Shown here piece by piece: positions 29,786 to 47,553 of a DNA stretch of 64,000 nucleotides. The translations under genes were made by a program, and so were the position numbers. The notes under the pieces are model-generated. The model was not told the DNA's origin and searched no databases. It saw nothing but the letters and a program-made list of their open reading frames with translations. The stretch is from Anarhynchus alexandrinus (lineage: Eukaryota > Chordata > Aves > Charadriiformes > Charadriidae): contig VUYV01000046.1 in NCBI GenBank assembly GCA_008711295.1, positions 845,515 to 909,514 of the forward strand. Direction: 5' to 3'. The first letter of the stretch is position 1, and every line of letters begins with the position of its first letter.

Positions 29786-31567
29786 AAAAAAATGTAATTG
29801 AACAGACTTGTCACCTCATGTGAGTTCGATGTATAGCAGTGGCACAATATGGTGTAAGAATGAATATATTTAAAAAAGCTTGAATGTAAATGCTTTCTGA
29901 ATTATTGTAATAAAAGACTTCTGAGATTGCACATGAAGTGGGAGAAAGCTTCTTAGAAGCCACTTAACTACTCTTATTCATCATGGTACCATGAATTTTG
30001 CAGCTTTTATCTAGTTCTGTATTTTCCTCAGTTGTGTACTATAAAAATTCATCACTGTTACATGTTCCTGTGGCTGGGAGTTGTTTATCTGCAACACTTT
30101 TTCCTGCTTTTTAACAAAACCCTTTTTCTTTTTTTTTTTTTTTTTTAAATTCAAAGTTGTAGCAGCAGGGTAAAACTCTGTGGGTGTGTTTTATTCTTTT
30201 AAAATATTTCTCTGGAATAGGTTTTTTCTAGAGACAAGCTGGCTTATTAAATAAGTTCACTCAAACTGCTCTATTAAAAAAGGTGTAGTTTATTTTCCTC
30301 AAATACATGTCTTTTAGACTATGTAGAAAGTAAAGATTACTAAGAGGAAAACCACAATGCCTATATGTGTTTATCTGTTTCAAATAATGATCTGCTTATC
30401 CTTGTGTTCCTTGATTAACTCTGGTTCAGATCCTAATTCAGTGAATTTATTAATTTTGAAGTGAATTTTGAATAAACAAATAAGACTGAGTAGACTAGCG
30501 ACAGCGATAAAAGATTTAAATTAATTTGCATAGCACAAAAGATGAAGAGCAACAGTTTTTTGAGTCATATGTTATATGAAAGAAAACCACTGTAATGCAA
30601 ATGAAGACTGATCCAAATTGTCTAGCATTATAAACAAACCTGAAAGTCTTTCACGCGTGATTTACCTTTGTTTAGACTTGCATGTTGATGAGGTACAGAC
30701 AAAAACTCCAGCCCACACCAGGTCCAAATTCTTAGGTAAAACAGAAGATCAGGCTTTAAAAGAAAATGGTGCATTTCTTTATGACAAAAGTTTCCTATTA
30801 ATTTGTGTAAAGTCATTCATGAACAAAATGAAGTATCTGAGTTTTAGCTCAAAATTCCTATCTTCATGTAGTTACCTATGATTTTTGAAGAAGCCTGATT
30901 TGATTAATTGAGGGAAAAGATACAAGTGTTCAAATGAAGACAAGTTGCAAAGTTTTTGTTCCAGAAAAAGAGATTACTTAGAAAAAGAGATACTTTAATT
31001 GGCAATATGAAGACATGAAGAATTTGTGCTGTGTTTTTAAGAGCTAGTATTTTTATACTGAAGGAAGCTATTTTAGGAGGTGCTATATTACTAAAATTCA
31101 AATAAATTTTACATGACACTTAACAGACTCCATACTGCTGTCTTCAGCCTAAAATCCACATGAAGGCACAATCAACGTTGTTACTGAAAGTAGCACTTTA
31201 TATGTAAATAGAAATATCCATGCTTAAAAGAGCATCATCCATGTACTTTGGTGAACTCCCCAAATGATGTCCATTGAGTATGATTGGATGTGCTAAGAAG
31301 AGTAGGATCTAGGAGTGATACTGAAGAAATCTGATTTTCAAAAGGATGGGAAAATTCAACTATAAGTTAGTAGAGAGAGCTGACATGTTTTCATCGTAAG
31401 TTTTCAGACAGTTGTCTAGTTTTTTTAAACAATTAAACTGTCCTTTTCTCCAGCAAGAGTCTTCTCTCTGTATCACTGGTGGAGGCATTGCAACTTTGAA
31501 TCATGATAATCCTCTCTGGTCAAATTCCTGTTACTTTGCATAGCAGTATATTGGGGAAAGAAGGAAG

Positions 31568-31808
31568 AATTTAGAATTTAGAATTTAGGAAGAAGTTTTT
31601 CACTTTGAGGGTGGTGAGGCACTGGAACAGGTTGCCCAGAGAGGTTGTTGAGGCCCCATCCCTGGAGGTGTTCAAGGCCAGGCTGGACGTGGCCTTGGGC
31701 AACCTGGTCTAGTGGGAGGTGTCCCTGCCTATGGCAGGGGGGTTGGAACTCGATGATCTTCAAGGTCCTTTCCAACCTAAACCATTCTATGATTCTATGA
31801 TTCTATGA
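31568..31808 (+). mobile_element. CR1 LINE 3' end, sense, with intact tail repeats
   Basis: A triplicated gaattta motif (31568-31588) leads into ggaagaagtttttcactttg. It then runs to the end gattctatgattctatgatt, three copies of the CR1 terminal repeat. The clean tail marks the exact 3' end of the insertion. Confidence 0.96.
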
Positions 31809-33600
31809 AAATGTCCTGCGGAAATTAGCGTGTTGTTCTTGCCATCTTCTGTCTCTGTGCTTCTTCCACCCAAAATACAAAATCAGGTGTTTTTAACAGT
31901 TAATGCTGTTGTATCTGCAAATTTTCACAAAGCTGACTTTGCTCAGAAGCAGCCTTGCAGCAGTCCTTAATGTTTTTTGTCGTGGAAGTTATCTATGCTT
32001 AATTTGCTCCACATTATGTTAAGGTAGGTCTTCTGGTATTTCTTAACATGAAAAAAAAATCATTGATATTGTTCAGTGGTTCACATACTGATTCTGTATG
32101 TACAAAACATTTTTGTAGTATTCAATGTATACAGACATCTGAAGTTCTTGGCTACGGGGGAGAACTAGATACTGAAATTTCAATCGCATGTTTCTGAACT
32201 CTGACTTCAGCTGTGTCAATTTTTCATGAGATTTTATGTGAAAATATTTTAGTGCTAACTGTGAATTTCAAACTGGCTGTGCCTTAATGTGTACACATTT
32301 TATATAATTATTAAAAATCTAGTAATAGAAGACCATGGTGTGTTTAGTCAGTCTCTTCCCATTCTCTCTCTCTGCAGTGGTCATCTTAGAAGCAGAAAAC
32401 ATTCTGTTTCTAACAGACAAGGCTTCTATTTTTATTTATGTTGAAAAGATTATCATCTTCTGCCCCACTTCCTGCAAAGTTAGTAGTAAAGCTGATAATT
32501 TCTTTTTCAAAGATGATCTGTTACACAACAAATAACTGAATCCTTTTGCTCTCATTCTCCTCTTTCTGTGGATGCAGCCACTTTCTTTGATACTGTTCAT
32601 GAGGATCTGCTCATGAAAGTGGTTCTAGCTCTCTGGGTAGCATAAATTAATTAGTTTCTTGTTCCTGCTCTTTTCGATGTCAAACTGAATTTTATTAGTT
32701 TTAGTCTCCACTGTATTTATTTAGAGATTTATTTTGCTTGATTTCTCAAAGAAACAGGATTCATATAATATGCTGTCTGCCGGTGCTTTTCTGGTTTTCC
32801 CCATAAGAAGAGCCTTTGAATCTATTGACAAAATGTGGTGCAGAGAACAGATCAGAGATGTTAATTTTCATGACAGTTGTTTACACATAGAAAAGGTAGA
32901 TGCTAACAGTGCCCTGAGGGGCAAAGGAAAAAAGACCATTAATTCTCACTTGCTTTGGTCATTTTGTCATCCATGTTGACCAGTCGGCTTGCGCGTGCTC
33001 CCTGTCTAACTGATGACCTAATGAACATAGGTGGGAGTCTGAAATGTAGCTGTTCAGGGCAGTATGAAAACATAGGTAATTGCTGAGATTTATTGCAGTG
33101 GAGGATACCGGAATGAAACCGCAGCATTCCTTGTGTTGCTTTCAAAGCAACTTGTTCAAGTATCGGATCTCTGAGCAGTTTGAAGTTATGTTTACTTGCT
33201 CCGTGTATTTTTCAGGAAAATATTAGAGATGCTGTTTGTTTACTAAAACTGTAGAAAATGCTGTCATCTAGTACCTGTCAGACTTAATGTAATGGAAAAA
33301 CAGATGATGCTTGCCTGCAAATTAGAGGAGACCTGCTCTGTTCTGCTGAATTAAACAATTGAAATACTGAATTAGTGGACTGATCATGCAAATCTTGCTA
33401 AGGCACTTCACCTACAGCACGAGCTTGCTTGTGGCGGTGAAGAGTGATGTACTGAGTATACAAATAGGTTGCTTACTGTCTATCTGCCTCTACCCCAAAC
33501 TAGAGTTGAGGGACTCCCTGACAAAGATCTTTGCATACGTGCTATAATCTAGTGATTAACTTCAAAGTAAAGAGTTTGTAGCAGTTGCTGTCTATGAATC

Positions 33601-33724
33601 CTCAATTTCTACTTCAGCTTTTGTTTCGTGGCCTTTTTGAAATTCTTTTGTAGNACTCAATTTCTACTTCAGCTTTTGCGAGGGTCTCAACGTATTTCGT
33701 GGCCTTTTTGAAATTCTTTTGTAG
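33601..33724. repeat. Short duplication around a single N
   Basis: 33601-33653 (ctcaatttctacttcagc... to ttcttttgtag) is repeated at 33655-33724 with about 16 extra bases (cgagggtctcaacgta). A single N at 33654 separates the copies. It is probably an assembly join. Confidence 0.85.
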
Positions 33725-35489
33725 TTTAAAGAATAGACTGTGTCTTGATGGCAGGGTGATGCTGGAGATCTTCCTGGCAGCAGACACTGACTACTTCTTC
33801 TCTTGTGAGAGGGCTCACTGAGCAACTTTCTTCTTTTTTTGTGAAGGAATTATCTATGTTTCTGGGTGCAGAAACTACTGCTTTTTCTGCTGTCAGGCTG
33901 ACTTTTCTGTCTTGTTACATGTTACTGGCAATTTATCAAGGACGTGTTTGACTTTGTGTTCCTGATAGAGTTGGGTAGCCCAGTGGCTGCCACTTCTCAG
34001 GGGTGACTGCTGCAAGAGGTCTCCTCGGGTTTCTCCTTTTTGAACATTATTTGCTGTTTTCAAGAGGGAAGGAGAAGCTCAGTCAGCACAAAGAACCCAG
34101 GGTACTTCGGGGTTTTTTGTTAAAACTTTGATTCTGGGCTTACCACCAGGGGGAAACTGAAGTCAGAAGGCTTTTAGCTGTTTGTTTCCCAACTTCATTT
34201 TTCAATATTTTATCAAGTTGCATAAGGAAACAGCAAGGTGTTTGTCTTCCAACGTAATTGGCAGGTCAGACATAAAATGTTGCCTTTCTTCATTCTACCT
34301 TGCTGTAGGTTGCTCTGCAAGGGACACAATGACTTGATCCAAACAAGATCAACCAATTGTTTGTCAGAGAACAAACGTTGTATTTTTAACATTTGATTTT
34401 GGTTTTAATGGGTAGTGACTGTGACCAAGTACAGATATTTTAAATTTCTTCAAATATTAAAGTTAAAGAGCTGAAATGTACAGTTATAGCAATTGTGGTG
34501 TTCTAATTTTCTCCGTTACCTGCCAAGGCATGAGATGCTATTTGTGTGATACTGTTAAATCATGGTTACTGAAGTGCTTAAAAACTTTCCTGTCCTGGTC
34601 TGATTTTTCAGTGGCTCCATTTTTGTGAAATACTTCTTCACATTATTGTGAAACCAGCAGGAAGACTTTTTCTTTTTCACATTTAATAGCTCTCTGTCAC
34701 AAATGGTTTCTAACTGTGCAACTGAAGCTTTCAGATTTTTGTGTTCTCGTATTAGAAAAAAGTTTGAAGCAGCTTTGGGACAAAACCAATATTTATTGTG
34801 TTGGCATGAAGGAGTTAACCAAAAAAATTGCCAAGAATATTGGTGGACTTGCAAAATTTTCATTTTTCGGAAGCAGCCAAAAAAAGGTAATGAAAACAAT
34901 TTGGTATGAAGTAGGGAAATTGTACTAAGCGGTTATACTGAACAAACTGAGAAGTATGTGCTGGAGTGGCAATACTGCCCATGGCTTTGCTCAGCTTTAT
35001 TTGGTTGCAGCTGTTCTTTGATCCTGATCTTTCAGTGAGTCTGGAGAGACACTGGAGAAAAAAAAAATCGTGAATGTAGTTATTCTGGATGAGAAAATAA
35101 CCCATGATTTCTCACTCAATAAATGAGTCTCTGTAATACCTACTCAAGGGTATCCAGTAGCGCTTCCAGCTGCAGTGCAGGCTTTTAAAGCTGTTGAGGT
35201 GAATTCTCAGGTCAGAGGATCAAGTGGTGATTGCTTTCCTGCTGACGTATAGAAGCATGAAGACACTAGGTGGGTAAAGACCTCAAAGAGTAGCTGTTTT
35301 CTATCTCTTCTTTGCAAAGAGAAAGATAAGTACTAGTGATAATGGTTTGAGTCACAGACAGTCTTCTAAACTATGGGTCAGGAGACTTAGTAGTTGAATA
35401 GATCCTTCCAGGAGGTTGGTGCAGTTTCTGATTGTGTCAAAATACGATGACAGCCAGGCAGATGCAAGGAAAATTCAGAGAGACAAAAA

Positions 35490-35805
35490 CCAGGAGACAA
35501 AACACTATTTCCAGAAGACCACTGGAAATGGTGTGATATGATGAGGGGTACTGGCTTCAAACTGGAAGAGAGTAGGTTTAGAATAGATATTTGGGGAGTG
35601 GGGGGGGAAATCACTCTCAGGGTGGTGAGACACTGGACCAGGTTGCCCAGAGAAGTTGTGGAGGCCCCATCCCTGGAGGTGTTCAAGGCCGGGTTGGACG
35701 GGGCTTTGAGCAACCTGGTCTGGTGGGAGGTGTCCCTTCCCATGGCAGGGCGGTTGGAACTAGATGATCTTTAAGGTCCCTTCCAACCTAAACCATTCTA
35801 TGATT
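35490..35805 (+). mobile_element. CR1 LINE 3' end, sense, with an unusual 5' extension
   Basis: From gatgaggggtactggcttca onward it is the usual CR1 3' end, finishing ccattctatgattc. The preceding 45 bases (aaccaggagacaaaacacta, then tttccagaagaccactgg) are also present, inverted, beside the CR1 at 39208-39525, so this segment belongs to the same CR1 variant. Confidence 0.9.
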
Positions 35806-36639
35806 CATTCATACCACAGAGGTCAGGTAGCAGATGTGCTCAGTCAAGGGAGAAAGGCTTTCAGAAGTGGCTCTCAGGCAAGATCATGCAGCTCTTGCAT
35901 CATGAATGCTTCTTGCTATGTCCTGTTGATGTAGATTCCTTCAGCATCTCAGCTGAGATGCGGTGCTAAGTAAAAAGTAATAGAGCTGCTGCTTGCCAGC
36001 ACCACGTTTTAAACTGCATTTCACACAATATCAGCATAGAAGAATATCTTGTTTCAGCCTTGTCTTTGCAGAAAGCATGCTGAGCTTCTACTGTGAAATA
36101 AAAATGTGACTCTCAAATCTATAAACAAATTCTTTTTGCAAGTGGCAGCATGCTTTCTTTGAATACAATAATTGACAGTGTTTCACACTAGGAAATGAAA
36201 CTCAGTTCTTCAGAATGACAGACCTCCGGTTTCAAGCAGAATTAAGCGCATACTGTAGTGTTGTCTTCATCATTCTGGTAGCTGTGATGCTTTCCATCTC
36301 TATGGATTCTACTGGTACTATGTGCCTTTGCTCACATAACATGGCAAATAACAACCTGAATGCTGTAGCCTGAAATTTTTATCGAAATACTCAGTCTTCA
36401 ACCACTACAACTCCTGGCTGTGCTTCGCTGATCTGAGTGTATGTGTATGTCTAATAACGTATTGTTGGGAACATTTCCTATATGCAATTAAAATGTGGTG
36501 AGTGGCTCAAGAGACAGTTCAGTGATACATAGACACAAGCAAGGCAGTTTGTCAGTTATGTGGCATTAATTTCATAGTGAAAGTGATTACAATCAATGTT
36601 TATTTGTTTTGTAAGAGTATGTACTCATGGCCTTAGAAG

Positions 36640-36990
36640 CTTACAAACTAGGCTGGCTTGATGTGGGAAGGACAAACATTAGTGGATGTTTGTGCCTTTC
36701 AAGGCCCGAGACTGTTTCAGGCAGCAGCATGGGTTACAGGGTATGTTTCTCTCACATTTTCTCTCACTCCTCCCTCTCACAGGTGCTACGCAGCATTTTT
36801 TACCCTTCTTTAAATATGTTATCACAGAGGTGCCACCAGCACAGCTGATGGGCCCAGCTTTGGGCAGCGGCGGGTCCATTTTGGAGTTGGCTGGACCAGC
36901 TGTCTCCAACATGGAGCTACTCCTGGTCTCTTCTCACAAAGGCCACCCCTGCAGCACCCCTCGCTACCAGAACCTTGCTGCATAAATCCA
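36640..36990. repeat. Possible LTR/ERV-derived avian repeat
   Basis: The block around 36825-36985 (agaggtgccaccagcacagc, gcagcggcgggtccattttgg, accagaaccttgctgcat) resembles a repeat I remember as common in bird genomes and associated with LTR elements. It has a GC content well above its flanks and ends just before a poly-T run at 37011. I recall no exact family name and see no terminal repeats, so this is a tentative call. Confidence 0.35.
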
Positions 36991-37999
36991 ATACACTTGT
37001 CTAAGCAATTTTTTTTTTTTTTTGGAAAGTAGTATTTGCTATCACCCTTCCCTTTTCTATTTTGTTTTATCGTTGAGTATTTTTCTCTGAAGTATTTTCT
37101 AGAAACTGTTTAGTTATTGAATGGTTATTTTTATTATTAGCACATATATGGAGGAATGTTGACTGTGCTTTGAAACAATGTAGGTCTAAGACTTTTCAGC
37201 TGTCTCATTCTCCCCTCTAAATGCACACTCTCAGGCTTATTTCTGTTCACAGATTCCCATTTCATCAGAGAAATATAATTTTGTGTTCAGGCCATATATT
37301 TCCAAATAGACATTTTTTTCTGAAGACACAATTATATACTTTGTTGGAAATAACTGTTGGATAAAATTCATAAGCATTAATTATACGTTACTGAAGATAA
37401 CCCAAATAACATATGTTTGTTTGAATATTCTTGTATTTTTAAGCAAAACCAAAGAAAAAATTTCTTACCAGTTATGATTTAGTAACATAATATAGTACAA
37501 TTATTTTAAGAATTAGGTAGTTTTAACACAAGGTAACACCAAAAGTAATTTGTTTCTCTTCTTTGCCTTTGGTATTGTTTCAGCTAATGTTTCAGAACAG
37601 GGCTTGTTCACATAACAATGTTATTATTAATAACCTTAACATGCTTGATGCCAATTATGTTGGATATGTAGACTCACTAGATAAATTGTAGAAATTTTTA
37701 TGTTGACAACGAAAAAATCATCAAAGAGCAGGTATAGACTGACACTTCAGAATTCTGAAAAGTCCAGAAAACTGTCTTACTTCAGGTCACTTAGTTATAT
37801 TTGATCCATCCATTAAGGCTTCTGGAGCATACCTCTAAGCATTGTATGCAAACATTTGTTGGCGTTCCATTAGAGCTATTTTGTATAAATAAATAAGAAA
37901 AAACAAGTAAAACTTCAGGCTATAACTTCATCTTAAACTTTTGTTACATGTAAGTTTGCAATTGTTTTTTGATTCATTTTAAACAAATTTATTTTCTAG

Positions 38000-38126
38000 A
38001 AAAGAAAGATGTAACACAGAGCTTGGAAAGCTACACAGCAAAATGCCCTGGTACAATGGAATTCATCACTCTTCCAGATGGTTTGAAGTTACCTCCTGTT
38101 CCGTTCACCAAATTGCCTATTGTGAG
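38000..38126 (+). CDS. TRAPPC9: TRAPPC9 internal exon (about residues 490-532)
   Basis: Acceptor tttattttctag; donor GTAAGA. It completes the glutamate codon and reads [20 protein letters not shown], then [21 protein letters not shown], and ends with AG, the first two bases of an arginine codon. [15 protein letters not shown] is a clear TRAPPC9 signature at the exit from the helical region. ITLPDG differs from the human IALPGG. The exon sits between two inverted CR1 copies, one about 2.2 kb upstream and one about 1.1 kb downstream (see findings). Its length is not a multiple of three, so skipping it would shift the frame. Confidence 0.96.
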
Positions 38127-43069
<4,943 letters not shown>

Positions 43070-43633
43070 TAAATTAGAAAATCTTTCTTGGTCAAGGAAA
43101 GTGTCATGGTTTGGGCCTGAACATTGCTTTCTTGTATTTGAAATAATCAGGTTTTTAGCCTGAAGTTCTGAAGGAGCAAAGCTTTGTTCTCCATGGGACA
43201 GTTTCAGATTCAAAGGAGGAATAAAGCCTCAAAGATGATAAAATTGATTTTCAGAGGAGATAAACTAGTTTTATTTCCTTCTCAAACAAAAGGGAAATCA
43301 GGGAAAACTTAGTTCTGACAGTGTTTGGCAGCAGCCAGTTGAGCTAGATGGGCACCCAGATGAGAAGCTTGGACAAAAGATGCAACTCCATAGGAAACTG
43401 GACTGTGCTAGGTCGTCACCCATAGAATTTTTTTTCTTTATTTATTTTTGGTTAATAGTGTTAGACCATTGGGATTTTAAAATTGGTTTTCAGTTTACGT
43501 CTTTCACATCTCGTTGATATCTTAGTATGATTTAACTTAAACTCAGAATGATCAACTGTCTGATCAGTCAGTTTTTCTTAAAGACAGTTCAGCAAAAATC
43601 AAAAAAACCTTTTAAACAATGTTTAAAATACTA

Positions 43634-43749
43634 TAGGGGCTTTGAGCAACCTGGTCTAGTGGGGGGTGTCCCTGCCCATGGCAGGGGGGTTGGAACTAGA
43701 TGATCTTTAAGGTCACTTCCAAGCTAAACCATTCTGTGATTCTATGATA
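43634..43749 (+). mobile_element. CR1 LINE 3' tail, sense, very short
   Basis: Only about 116 bases: ggggctttgagcaacctggt to ccattctgtgattctatgat. It is a strongly 5'-truncated insertion. Confidence 0.95.
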
Positions 43750-44880
43750 GTAATTTTCTGCTAGAGGGTTATTTCATTTATTATACAGCTCTTCAGTGCA
43801 GTAATTGTGCCATTGGAAACAGATTACAAGTCTTGTTTCAAATCCTGGGTTAAGTTGCAAATATTGGTAGTCCTTTTTGTTGCTTTTGTGCGTAGCACAT
43901 GCTTGATATTCTTTAACATAAGCATTAGTGTCAGCACAAAAAGGACTTGTGTGACTATGGAATAGAACCGATTGTAAAAACTTGAATATAGAAATTTGCA
44001 GGATGGTGTTTATCTTAATTTGGCTCCTTGTGTTACTGGTTTTAGTACTGTGTAATCACCAAAAAGGAGTAGGAAAACAGTACTTTGAAATGTCATCAAG
44101 GTTTGTTAGATTTTCTGTATCATGCTTTGAATTGTAAAATACTAAACATTTAGCAAGTCACAGTCAGTAGTGGCTCCAACTGATCCTTTAAATAGGTAGT
44201 TCAGGAACAAGTTGGAGCAGAAACTTTTGAGTAGGACAAGCGTGTGCACTCCTCAGCACCTGAACTTTATTTTCTGTCCCCCTCTCCCTGCCCCTTTCAA
44301 GTATGAATGCACATGAAAGGGATGGGGAATACTTTCTGATTCCTGTATTCTCCGTTTCTCTTGTTAGGGTTAGTGTATTTGTACTGTAGCATATTGCATC
44401 GCTCTCTGGGACTCCTCCTTTCTTGTCTCTCTCCTTTTTTACCGTTCTGACAGTCCTCTTTCATCTACTGTTAGAGTTAATTTTCTCCAGCAGCATAGCA
44501 ACTGCTTGGTTTGTTCATCTGGATTGTGCCTGGCTGGCAGAGCCAGTACTCTGAGAATCTCTCTGTGTGGTTTCTTCATTCTAACATGCGGGGCCGCAGG
44601 CTTTTCCACACAATCTTCTAGGGTAGATGTTGGACTTAACCTGTCTGTGCTGTGGACCCCTGATTATGATTAGGATGACATCCCTCACCTTGAGAAGAAC
44701 ACGCACATTTTCTAATTTGTTTTACGATGATGTGTATTTTCAATAAATAATTATTTTCAATAAGTAGTTGAAATATGAGGAATTAGGGGATATGCGGAGG
44801 TAAGGATTATTGTCTGGCAGTTTGGATGGACATGGCTTAGTTGCTACTTTGCTGCAGTACTACTTTGATTTCAAAAGATA

Positions 44881-44932
44881 AAGGATAAGAAATTAAGGAT
44901 AAGAAATAAGAATTAAATAAAGGATAAGAAAT
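44881..44932. repeat. 13-bp motif repeated three times
   Basis: aaggataagaaat occurs at 44881-44893, 44895-44907 and 44920-44932 in purine-rich sequence. It is a simple local duplication. Confidence 0.9.
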
Positions 44933-46154
44933 TTTAAAAATGTAGATGTGTGGGAATGTCTTAAAGTACTTTCTTGTTAAAGAAGTATTTCTTTGGAAAA
45001 TAGCTTATATTGTTTCTCTTAATTTGTTTAAAAATTGATCACAATTAAATTTTCAACATTTAATCTCTTAGGTATACCTTGTCATGTTTTTTCATTTAAA
45101 TAATCCATATTGCTAATCTTGTCAAACAGTTGTATTATGCAGTATTCTTGTTCCTTAAATGGATACAAAAGGAACCTGCATGGTTTTAAAACAGTTCAAG
45201 TTAGGATTTGTTTATGTATGTGCTGTGTGTACCATAGGAGTTTTATATTATACAGGGTAGTTTCTCCTTTTAGGTTTTTATTTAGCCTAAGGAGATGTCT
45301 GAACTGCTTGTGATCCTGTAAAACGTTTGTCTTTTGAAGTATATACACAGTGCATTCACTTTTAAAAGCCTCTAATGTTTCATTCAAAGTTTTGTGAACA
45401 AAAGAATATGCAAAACAAAACCAGATACTTCCTTTGCAAGAAGCTGAGGAATTTAATAAACTTTCAAACTAATGAGACTATTTTAATGACATGTATTTAA
45501 CTTTAATTAAAACAACAGTAACAAATGAACTATGTTTTTCTTACATGGAAATATGTAAGCCATATTTTGGTTAAATTACTGTTACACCTAAGGAAGTCAA
45601 GTACTGCTGACAAACCAAAGGGAAACAAACCCTTTAGAAAGTCTTGAGGAAATGTTTTCAGCTTTCAGCTTGATAAGCTTTTCTGATTGGAAACAATAAA
45701 TGGGATAATTATATTCTGGTTAAATTGCTTTAATAGTATGCCAGTCATAAGATATAAACTTGTTGATTTTTGACATAAAGTGTTTTTTTGTTTTAAAGTG
45801 CTAATAGTTTAAAGCAGCAAGAATGTATAATATAGTTCCATTAGTAAATCTGATGACTAATGTCATATCTGTATTAGATGCTATAGATACAGCTCTTTTT
45901 ACCTAGGACCATATAACCTGATTTTACCTTTCCTTTCAAAAGCTTTTCCCCGAAGGAAGCAATTCTGTAGCACTGCCCTGGCATCCTTTACATGGGGTAG
46001 CTAGACCTTCTGGAAAGGAAACCAGAGGCAGCTAGTGAGGTTTCCAGAAGTAGGAGTGTCTTTTTGGTGGTTGTAGGGACTAGTAATGTTTTCCTGTGGG
46101 AATAAAAAGACTATATATCTATCTATTTCCTCCCCTGCCCCCTGTAAATAAATA

Positions 46155-46925
46155 CTAGAATCATAGACTAGCTCAGGTTGGAAGGGACCTCAGAAGATCC
46201 TCTGCTCCAACATTTCACGGGAAAGGGAGCTTAGGTAAGATCATCTCGCACCCTGTCCAGTTGCATCTTGAAAACCTCCAATGATGTGGACTCCACCATG
46301 GCCCTGGGGAAGGTTGTTCCAGTGAGTGAATGTTCTCACTAAAATATTTCTTTCTTATATTGCAATAAAACGTCTCCTGGTGCAACTTGTACCCTTGTAC
46401 ATCTTGCCTTCTCCGTGTGTCTCCTTGTGAGAAGAGAGCCTGTCCTCTTTGTAGCCTCCCTTTAAGTACTGGAATACTGTGAAGAGATCCCCCCTGAGCC
46501 TTCTCTTCTCCAGGAAGAAAAGACCTAACTCCTTCAGTCTTTCCTCATCGAGCAGGTTCACCAGCCGCTTGATCATCTTTGTGGCCCTCCTTTGGACCCT
46601 CTCCAGTCTGTCCGTGACTTTCTTGAACTGTGAGGACCAGAACTGGACACAGTACTCCAGATGTGGCCTGACAAGGGCCGAGTAGAGTGGGATGATCACG
46701 TCTCTGTCTCGAATAGCAATGCCCCTGCGGATGCGGCCCAGGATCCAATTTGCCTTTGTTGCTGCAGTGGCACACTGCTGACTCCTCTTTGGCTGGTTGT
46801 CTCCCAGGACACTGAGGTCCGTCCCAGCAAGGTTTCTCCCCAGCCACACAGACATCCTGGCCTGTACTGGGCTCTTTGGTTAGGTCATCCCAGGTACAGG
46901 ACTTTGCACTTGTCACAGCTTTGGA
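46155..46925 (-). mobile_element. CR1 LINE 3' part, antisense, C-terminal ORF2 nearly open
   Basis: It begins with the inverted CR1 tail (tagaatcatagactagctca). On the minus strand an open frame at 46855-46355 encodes the C-terminal end of CR1 ORF2: [53 protein letters not shown] and ELGLFFLEKRRLRGDLFTVF. It is the same subfamily as the copy at 13070. The RT catalytic region is absent; at about 46925 it meets ORF1-type sequence. Confidence 0.94.
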
Positions 46926-46929
46926 CACT

Positions 46930-47553
46930 AACCCACAAGTTTGTTAGTTTAAAGCATGATTCATGAAGTCAGCTGATCTGCTAGCGAAGATTCTCCTGCC
47001 TCTTCTAGGTAGGCGGATCCTATCTGTCCCCAATAGGCTATATTCACTGAAGGACTTCCCAAGATTGTAGAAACCAAAGCCCTAGGGACAACACCAGCCA
47101 TGCAACCGTGTATTGATCTGCATGATGTGCCAAGTTCTTCCTGCACCCATATCCTTGACTGGCAAGATAGAGAAGATCACTTGGGCGCCCATACCCTTTA
47201 CTTGGGCCTCTACGGCTCTGAAGTCCTCGATCTTGCCCGGGTCTTGCCTTACCATGTCATTGGTGCCCACGTGGAAAAGCAGTAGGGGACAGTATCTGTG
47301 CTTTTAACCAGCTGTGGCAGTCATCTCCCTGTGACACCCTGGATCTCGGCGCCTGGCAAGCAGCAAACTTCCCCCAGCGTTAATCCAGCCTGGCAAATGG
47401 GTGCCTCGGGGCTTCTTGGTACAGAGTCACCCACTACTGGCACTTGTGCTTCCTTTTGAGGCTTTTACTATGTGCTGCTGGTGTGGCTTCTCCCTCTGGA
47501 TCTTGCTCGTGGGTTTTGTCCTCTGCCAAGGCTCACATCTGTCGCTGGTCGGT
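46930..47553 (-). pseudogene. CR1 ORF1 remnant with GDSL/SGNH esterase-like domain
   Basis: Minus strand, in pieces broken by frameshifts. Near 47450-47400 it reads AQVPVVGDSVPRSPEAPICQ, where GDS is the first esterase block. Near 47285-47090 it reads PLLLFHVGTNDMVRQDPGKI, where GTND is the third block, then VKGMGAQVIFSILPVK. At the end it reads TDRIRLPRRGRRIFASRSA, the position of the usual DxxH block, with arginine in place of histidine. Known: CR1-type LINEs can carry an esterase domain in ORF1. Here frameshifts, stops and the missing histidine make it non-functional. The 5' side runs into the gap at 47554. Confidence 0.7.

Noticed and set aside
34555..34928. Overlapping open frames on both strands (up to 114 codons), one reading KELTKKIAKNIGGLAKFSFF
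   Set aside because: The peptide looked protein-like but I could match it to no family. Other frames are equally open, which is expected in stop-poor AT-rich sequence.
46479..46966. Plus-strand open frames over the CR1 at 46155-46925
   Set aside because: They are antisense to the CR1 ORF2 C-terminal coding sequence, which explains the open frame.
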